Assembly: GCA_014859105.1 (NCBI GenBank)
Contig: JACUUX010000004.1
Span: forward strand, 41,709 to 105,708
Source of the DNA: Nitrospirota bacterium
GTDB taxonomy: Bacteria > Nitrospirota > Thermodesulfovibrionia > Thermodesulfovibrionales > SM23-35
Length of the DNA: 64,000 bases
Reading direction: 5' to 3'
The notes under the pieces are model-generated. The model worked only from the letters and a program-made list of their open reading frames with translations, made no database searches and was not told the DNA's origin. The translations under genes and the position numbers were made by a program. How positions within the stretch are numbered: position 1 is the first letter of the stretch; every line of letters begins with the position of its first letter. This document shows, piece after piece, positions 60,356-64,000 of the stretch.

Positions 60356-60373
60356 CCCGATATCCGTTTATAT

Positions 60374-61252
60374 TCAGGATGCTGTTACAATCAATACAAA
60401 CCCTGTAAACATCAAAACTGCGCCCAGAAACCTCTCCCCTATCTTCTTTTCTCTGAAAATAAAATAACCATAAACTATACCTATCAATATACTCGTTCGT
60501 TTCACTGATATCATATATGCAACCTTGGTAAGGCTGATGGCAATCATGTGTGAAGCTATCATTAATGAATAAAACAAACCCGGAATAAACAGGCTGTTAA
60601 ACTGCTTTTCATCAATAAAGGCTTTAAGTTCGGGTCTTCCAACCCGTAAAGCTATCGGAGCAAAAAGAGCTGTAACAGCCATAAAATAGGTGACCCCGAA
60701 AAATAACGGGGATGAATGTTCGATTGCCATCTTGCCGAGAGAAGAAGTTACACTGTAAATCAGCGCAACACATATCATGAGCACTGATCCTTTTTCATTT
60801 ACTATAGCCTTAAATGGCTTGAATACGCCTTTACGCACTTGGTGTATATTTAAAGTGTAACTTCCGGCAGTAATAAAAACAATACCCAGTCCACCCTGTA
60901 ACGAAACCTTCTCACCAAGTATCAGGTACGACACAATAATTAAAAAAAGAGGTGTCAATGACAGGAAGGGAAGTGTCAGACTTAATGGAGACACTCTTAG
61001 GGCCTTTATATATAGAACAATTGCGAGTATCTCAAGAGGTAAAGCCAGTAAAAAGGCTCTGTAGAAAATGGTATCGAGGTCAGGCCGGGGGATAAAAAAC
61101 CATATAATGATAAGGAGAGGGAGCGAAAAGACGAGCCTGAACCAGGCAACAAGATATTCATTGCTTCTTATAAGTGCCTTCTTTGTGAGAGCATCACTCG
61201 TTGCAAGCGTAAATGCTGAAAAAAGTGACAAAAAAACCCAGGTGAAAGACAT
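60374..61252 (-). CDS. EamA-family (DMT superfamily) membrane transporter
   Basis: 292 residues with about ten hydrophobic segments in two similar halves (SLFSAFTLATSDALTKKALI near the start, VALIYSVTSSLGKMAIEHSS at the start of the second half). GYFIFREKKIGERFLGAVLM near the end is the usual EamA tail. It is a drug/metabolite transporter type carrier; the substrate is not visible. It is the first gene of a minus run EamA-prmC-bioA, with an 18-base gap to prmC. Confidence 0.85.
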   Translation of the reverse strand: MSFTWVFLSLFSAFTLATSDALTKKALIRSNEYLVAWFRLVFSLPLLIIIWFFIPRPDLDTIFYRAFLLALPLEILAIVLYIKALRVSPLSLTLPFLSLTPLFLIIVSYLILGEKVSLQGGLGIVFITAGSYTLNIHQVRKGVFKPFKAIVNEKGSVLMICVALIYSVTSSLGKMAIEHSSPLFFGVTYFMAVTALFAPIALRVGRPELKAFIDEKQFNSLFIPGLFYSLMIASHMIAISLTKVAYMISVKRTSILIGIVYGYFIFREKKIGERFLGAVLMFTGFVLIVTAS

Positions 61253-61342
61253 TTATAATAATACTTTAAATTGATATTTTTACAAAATTAAGTGGAATTT
61301 GACAGCGCTGAACAGCTCATTTAGAATATCATTATAAAAAAG

Positions 61343-61648
61343 GTGAGTGTAATATATTTTTTATTTTTGATAATCTTTATCCTCTTATTCTCTTTTGCAT
61401 GCGAGGAAAAACCAGGAACCGCTTTTGATGACTACGGAGATGCCTTAATTGATTCTTACAATAGAGGCCAGAAGGCCGGAGAAATAGCAAATCTCGATGC
61501 TGTAAAAAAAGCAGTTTCAATGTATTATGCTGAAAATGCGAAATACCCTGAAACTCTCGAAAAGATAAATGACTATATGAGATCTGATATTGACATGTCG
61601 AAATATAATTATGACCCGGATACCGGTAAGGTTTCTTTGAAAGAATGA
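61343..61648 (+). CDS. Small lipoprotein with a pseudopilin-like C-terminal domain
   Basis: 101 residues from GTG overlapping an aaaaaagg site. A hydrophobic leader ends in a lipobox LLFSFACEEK. The following VKKAVSMYYAENAKYPETLE then KINDY, and YNYDPDTGKVSL, resemble the globular part of type II secretion pseudopilins (GspG-like), without the N-methylated pilin helix. It is probably an envelope protein of unknown role. A promoter and tRNA genes follow. Confidence 0.6.
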   Translation: MSVIYFLFLIIFILLFSFACEEKPGTAFDDYGDALIDSYNRGQKAGEIANLDAVKKAVSMYYAENAKYPETLEKINDYMRSDIDMSKYNYDPDTGKVSLKE

Positions 61649-61664
61649 TTGTTGTACCCGATAT

Positions 61665-61693
61665 TTGACAAAATATAATATATATTGTATAAA
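61665..61693 (+). promoter_or_regulatory. Promoter for the tRNA-Val/tRNA-Asp unit
   Basis: TTGACA (61665-61670), a 17-base spacer and TATAAA (61688-61693), placed 11 bases before the 5' end of tRNA-Val. It is a strong stable-RNA-type promoter. Confidence 0.8.
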
Positions 61694-61704
61694 ATTAGTC
61701 TTTC

Positions 61705-61780
61705 GGGCGGATAGCTCAGTTGGGAGAGCGCAGCCCTTACAAGGCTGAGGTCACAGGTTCAATCCCTGTTCCGCCTACCA
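61705..61780 (+). tRNA. tRNA-Val (TAC anticodon)
   Basis: 76 bases with encoded CCA. Acceptor GGGCGGA/TCCGCCT (G-T first pair), D arm GCTC...GAGC, and anticodon loop CTTACAA with TAC at 61738-61740 on stem CAGCC/GGCTG. T arm ACAGG/CCTGT. It lies 81 bases ahead of tRNA-Asp, and both are likely on one transcript. Confidence 0.97.
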
Positions 61781-61808
61781 TTCGTTTTTGCCTGCAACAA
61801 GAACGGAG

Positions 61809-61856
61809 TTGAAAGTTAAATAAATTTTTTTACTTTTAACTTATAACTTTCAACTT
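61809..61856. repeat. Hairpin between the two tRNA genes
   Basis: gttgaaagttaaataa and ttataactttcaac are near reverse complements around a T-rich loop. It may be a processing signal or a remnant of the short agtta-type repeats common in this genome. Confidence 0.5.
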
Positions 61857-61861
61857 TATGT

Positions 61862-61939
61862 GGGGTGGTAGTTCAGCCCGGTTAGAACGCTGGCCTGTCA
61901 AGCCAGAGGTCGCGGGTTCAATTCCCGTCCACCCCGCCA
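61862..61939 (+). tRNA. tRNA-Asp (GTC anticodon), integration site
   Basis: 78 bases with encoded CCA. Acceptor GGGGTGG/CCACCCC, and anticodon loop CTGTCAA with GTC (61897-61899) on stem CTGGC/GCCAG. The 3' part from the anticodon loop onward is repeated at the right window edge (63975-64000), with an integrase fragment between. So this tRNA is the attachment site of an integrated element and was kept whole by it. Confidence 0.98.
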
Positions 61940-61955
61940 TAATTCCCCTTTATAG

Positions 61956-62273
61956 TCAATGGGTTTCGGTAGTTAACCATTGTTCCCCTTTTTTGTCAAA
62001 ATCAGCGATTGTAACCTTTTTGTAACCATTTGTAACCGTCTGTAACTTCTCTTTAGTGTTCTGGTGCATCATTGATACCTTCTCGGATGCAGTTCTTAAG
62101 TCAGCCTCATTGACAATGTTGTACCTGTCAAATACTGATCTTGTCTTATGCCCTGAAATCTTCATAGATACTCTCTCAGTGATGCCAGCCCTTACCATAT
62201 TCCTGACAGCGGTTCTTCTGAGGTCATGAAACAGCTTACCTTCAAGCCCTGCTTTACAGGCGTTATCCCCTGA
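61956..62273 (-). pseudogene. Tyrosine recombinase (phage-type integrase), C-terminal fragment
   Basis: The frame is open from directly after the hicA stop codon. [20 protein letters not shown] has the catalytic HxLR-R box, and [15 protein letters not shown] has the later His/Arg and catalytic Tyr. The tail ends 16 bases from tRNA-Asp, reading toward the attachment site as integrases of tRNA-targeted elements usually do. The N-terminal DNA-binding part and the first catalytic Arg are gone; the break is at the hicA end. So it cannot act alone. Confidence 0.9.
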
Positions 62274-62507
62274 TTATTTATACAACTTCAAAAACTCCTC
62301 TACCGTTAAACCTGTTTTTGATATCTGATCTTTTAATAACCCTTGCTTTATTGATTTACCTTTATGCACGGGAATTGACAGAATATAAGGGCTTCCCTCT
62401 TTTGTCAGCTTTACATGGCTTGTTCCTGTTTGTTTTCTTACCTTCCAACCTGCCCTTTCAAATGCCTTTATAACCCTGTCAGGCTTCAGGTTATGAAGGC
62501 CACTCAT
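62274..62507 (-). CDS. hicA: HicA-family toxin (mRNA interferase)
   Basis: 77 residues, the usual HicA size. LKPDRVIKAFERAGWKVRKQ is followed by TGTSHVKL, with the catalytic His at about 31 in the (G)xSHxxL motif, and then SIPVHKGKSIKQGLLKDQIS. It is a small dsRBD-like ribonuclease that cleaves mRNA when free of antitoxin. The ATG overlaps the stop of the upstream fusion gene by 4 bases, so it is coupled to it, antitoxin first. The stop is followed at once by the integrase fragment in the same frame. Confidence 0.92.
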   Translation of the reverse strand: MSGLHNLKPDRVIKAFERAGWKVRKQTGTSHVKLTKEGSPYILSIPVHKGKSIKQGLLKDQISKTGLTVEEFLKLYK

Positions 62508-63136
62508 GAGACCTTTCTAACCTTCTTTTCTTCTTCTAATACCTCAAGATGGCCTTTGATAGCGTCTTTTATCATTTCAAGTGCTTCTTCAACTGTCTCA
62601 CCCTGAGAAGCACATCCGGGAAGAGAAGGACACTCTATCCAGTAACCGCTATCTTCTGTATCAGGATGAAGTATGACAGGATATTTCTTACCTCTTACAG
62701 TAACTTCGTATTTCCTTTCTCTCTGTAAAGCTGAAACCTTGCCTTTAAGCCCTTCTATAATTTCTCCTAAAGCAATAGCAAAGACAAGCTGACCGTTCTT
62801 TAAAGTGTCAATGATTGTCTTTCTATCCTTAGTCAGAACAAAGATAGTTTCTCCATCTGTTAAAAACCTGAGGTCTGAAAGAGGCTTCTCTATCTCAGGC
62901 ATATTCTTTTTGAGATAATTGAGAGCTTTTCTTATCTTCTGAAGGCTAACTCCTTTGTCCATTAAGGTCTTTGCTACCTTTAACTGAATAAGGTCATTGA
63001 AAGAATACAGTCTTACAGAACCGTAGCCTGACGCTTCACTTACAGAAGGTTTTATGAAATGGGTTCTATCCCAGTAATCAATTTGTCTATTGCTAAGACC
63101 GATAATTCTTGACACAGCCTTAGTATTAAAATTCAT
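62504..63136 (-). CDS. hicB: MerR-type HTH fused to a HicB antitoxin domain
   Basis: 210 residues. Residues about 1-75 are a MerR-type winged helix: TKAVSRIIGLSNRQIDYWDR, then GSVRLYSFNDLIQLKVAKTL and MDKGVSLQKIRKALNYLK. The linker 80-140 resembles the MerR-type effector-side helix (LKNGQLVFAIALGEIIEGLK). Residues 141-210 are HicB: KYPVILHPDTEDSGYWIECP and SLPGCASQGETVEEALEMIK. HicB usually carries its own C-terminal DNA-binding part (RHH or HTH); here it is on the N-terminus and of another type. A gaaaggag site precedes the ATG. It probably binds HicA and represses its own operon. Confidence 0.9.
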   Translation of the reverse strand: MNFNTKAVSRIIGLSNRQIDYWDRTHFIKPSVSEASGYGSVRLYSFNDLIQLKVAKTLMDKGVSLQKIRKALNYLKKNMPEIEKPLSDLRFLTDGETIFVLTKDRKTIIDTLKNGQLVFAIALGEIIEGLKGKVSALQRERKYEVTVRGKKYPVILHPDTEDSGYWIECPSLPGCASQGETVEEALEMIKDAIKGHLEVLEEEKKVRKVS

Positions 63137-63161
63137 TTAATCACTCCTTTCAATATATAAA

Positions 63162-63173
63162 TACATTTATGTA
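63162..63173. promoter_or_regulatory. Palindromic putative operator ahead of the MerR-HicB gene
   Basis: tacat-aa-atgta (minus strand reading; perfect 12-base palindrome) 26 bases before the ATG and about ten bases from the ribosome binding site. It lies where a promoter should be, so it fits an autoregulatory site for the MerR domain. No clear -35/-10 pair is agreed by eye. Confidence 0.4.
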
Positions 63174-63182
63174 ATTAAGATA

Positions 63183-63545
63183 CTAAAAGAAGTTATTAAT
63201 GTCAAGAATATTTTTTCTTTCCAATTTTGAATATCTGGAAATAATGTGTAAAATTTTAAAAAAGTTTTTTGCTTCCTGTATAACTTCGGGATTCTCTGCT
63301 AATATCTGTGCATAATGGGACTGCTTCTTGGTTATGCCTTCGGGTAATAGTGGCTGTTTCAGGGTTCCCTTACCGGAACTCTGATAATTTTGAGTAATAC
63401 GTGGTAATAATTCCCCTAATTTCGCCTCTGCCCACAGAATAGCTTCACCTATAATAAAAAAGGGTAGAGGATAACCCCTACCCCGAATATTTTTATGTTT
63501 TGTAAAAGAGGGGGATATAATAATGGACATACCCCCTGTCATCAT
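63183..63545 (-). pseudogene. Degraded phage/mobile-element protein fragment
   Basis: The second half (AILWAEAKLGELLPRITQNY ... KKQSHYAQILAENPEVIQEA) resembles small element-borne proteins with an (A)xRRLGELL box followed by S/Q-rich helices. The first ~35 codons look unrelated and contain a terminator-like hairpin at 63453-63483 in the DNA. So I think only the C-terminal half is old coding sequence, and the frame before it is chance. The function is unknown. Confidence 0.4.
63453..63483 (-). terminator. Hairpin with T-run, minus strand
   Basis: Six-base arms gggtag/ctaccc around a 10-base loop, followed on the minus strand by ttttttatt. It lies 84 bases downstream of the 77-codon gene at 63567-63800 and would end its transcript. 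Confidence 0.55.
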
Positions 63546-63566
63546 GCTACCCCCCCGGTATGCTTA

Positions 63567-63800
63567 TTAATCAGATTGATATATAGGTTCTATAATCTCT
63601 TTAATCTTATCAAACGCCGATATTGCTAATCTAATCATCTCAAACCAATGCTCAATCTTTATTTCTGAATCCGTATCAGTAGCATGGTACATAATAGCCA
63701 ATATTGCATCAAGCCTTCTTATCTGTTCATCAAGAGTGTCTGCTTGATCAAGACTCAATGTATGTTTTTGTTCTTCTTTTATGTCTACTACCTTTGCCAT
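63567..63800 (-). CDS. Small hypothetical protein of the element
   Basis: 77 residues: KHTLSLDQADTLDEQIRRLD and AILAIMYHATDTDSEIKIEH, helical and acidic. It has a good aaaggag ribosome binding site before the ATG. No family is recognised; the size and context fit accessory genes of integrated elements. It is the outermost gene toward the right attachment copy. Confidence 0.6.
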   Translation of the reverse strand: MAKVVDIKEEQKHTLSLDQADTLDEQIRRLDAILAIMYHATDTDSEIKIEHWFEMIRLAISAFDKIKEIIEPIYQSD

Positions 63801-63974
63801 TTTCTTCTCCTTTCCTTTGTAAACTGTAACTTTTTTGTAACCCTGAGCTTAAATTTACTTCAATCAACAACAACTTTCCTCAACAATGGCTAATACCTGA
63901 AGGCCTTTGATAAATAAGGATTTTATCAACAAAATCAACCCATTAGAGAAAAGGGGAAATTAGGCTTTTTTGTA

Positions 63975-64000
63975 CTGTCAAGCCAGAGGTCGCTGGTTCA
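63975..64000 (+). other. Partial tRNA-Asp 3' copy: right attachment site (att)
   Basis: ctgtcaagccagaggtcgc then tggttca repeats 61895-61920 of tRNA-Asp at 25 of 26 positions (one G to T). It is preceded by sequence unlike the tRNA 5' half, so it is no tRNA gene. The window edge cuts it off. With tRNA-Asp this gives direct repeats around a ~2.1 kb segment. Confidence 0.85.

Noticed and set aside
63975..64000. Second tRNA-Asp gene at the right edge
   Set aside because: The bases before it do not match the tRNA 5' half, so it is a partial copy, best read as an attachment site.

Overview
The window is a visibly AT-rich bacterial chromosome segment, almost entirely housekeeping genes, with a small mobile-element remnant at its right end. 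The cell type is Gram-negative: lipoproteins with lipoboxes, an outer-membrane barrel protein, GmhA (heptose/LPS), MurA, TatA/TatC and a long-chain prenyl diphosphate synthase. PPDK, a large B12-type radical SAM protein, QueH and an AMMECR1-family protein suggest an anaerobic or microaerophilic lifestyle. The overall look resembles Nitrospirota/Thermodesulfovibrio-like genomes. That is inference from protein flavour and gene order, not from a search.

Layout: (1) 1-5.6 kb: 3' end of alaS, a phasin-like gene, an M28 peptidase, a phosphoribosyltransferase and a PPC-domain gene, interleaved with decayed pieces of UbiB, L,D-transpeptidase, response regulator and histidine kinase genes. (2) 5.6-12.1 kb, minus strand: M16 peptidase, pnp, rpsO, ppdK. 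(3) 12.2-14.8 kb: three exported redox proteins behind a near-consensus promoter, then recR. (4) 14.8-19.8 kb, minus: DUF4870, B12-radical SAM, MTA/SAH deaminase, asd. (5) 20-32.7 kb, plus: DUF4388-argH-lipoprotein, csp (minus), gmhA, ruvCAB, queH, DUF2905, spoIID, queA, SPOR, phoH, a PgpH-type HD protein and ybeY, many with 4-bp or longer overlaps. (6) 32.8-43 kb, minus: more gene remnants, acyl-CoA dehydrogenase, PilZ, an atypical NarL regulator, queD, hpt, HD-GYP, a HEAT-repeat protein, tatC, tatA and a barrel protein. (7) 43-56.7 kb: trx, ffh, a ThDP enzyme, glgP, murA (minus), a PRC/MgtE_N/CBS protein overlapping an NRAMP-type carrier, mtnA, prenyl synthase, AMMECR1 and a DUF4388-J-TPR protein. 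(8) 56.7-61.7 kb: moaC, tRNA-Leu, bioA, prmC, an EamA carrier and a small lipoprotein. (9) 61.7-64 kb: tRNA-Val and tRNA-Asp, then a ~2 kb integrated-element remnant ending in a partial copy of the tRNA-Asp 3' half.

Three themes recur. First, genome decay: at least seven short N- or C-terminal fragments of recognisable genes sit at the edges of intact ones. Second, several families of palindromic repeats occur between genes, and one 46-bp repeat is inserted in frame inside both bioA and prmC. Third, shared pathways are scattered: queuosine (queD, queH, queA), methionine salvage (MTA deaminase, mtnA), and replication/repair and translation quality control (ruvCAB, recR, ybeY, prmC).

The most unusual unit is at the right end: a MerR-HicB fusion antitoxin overlapping HicA, in antitoxin-first order, with a palindromic putative operator. 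It sits inside the tRNA-Asp att-flanked remnant next to a truncated tyrosine recombinase.
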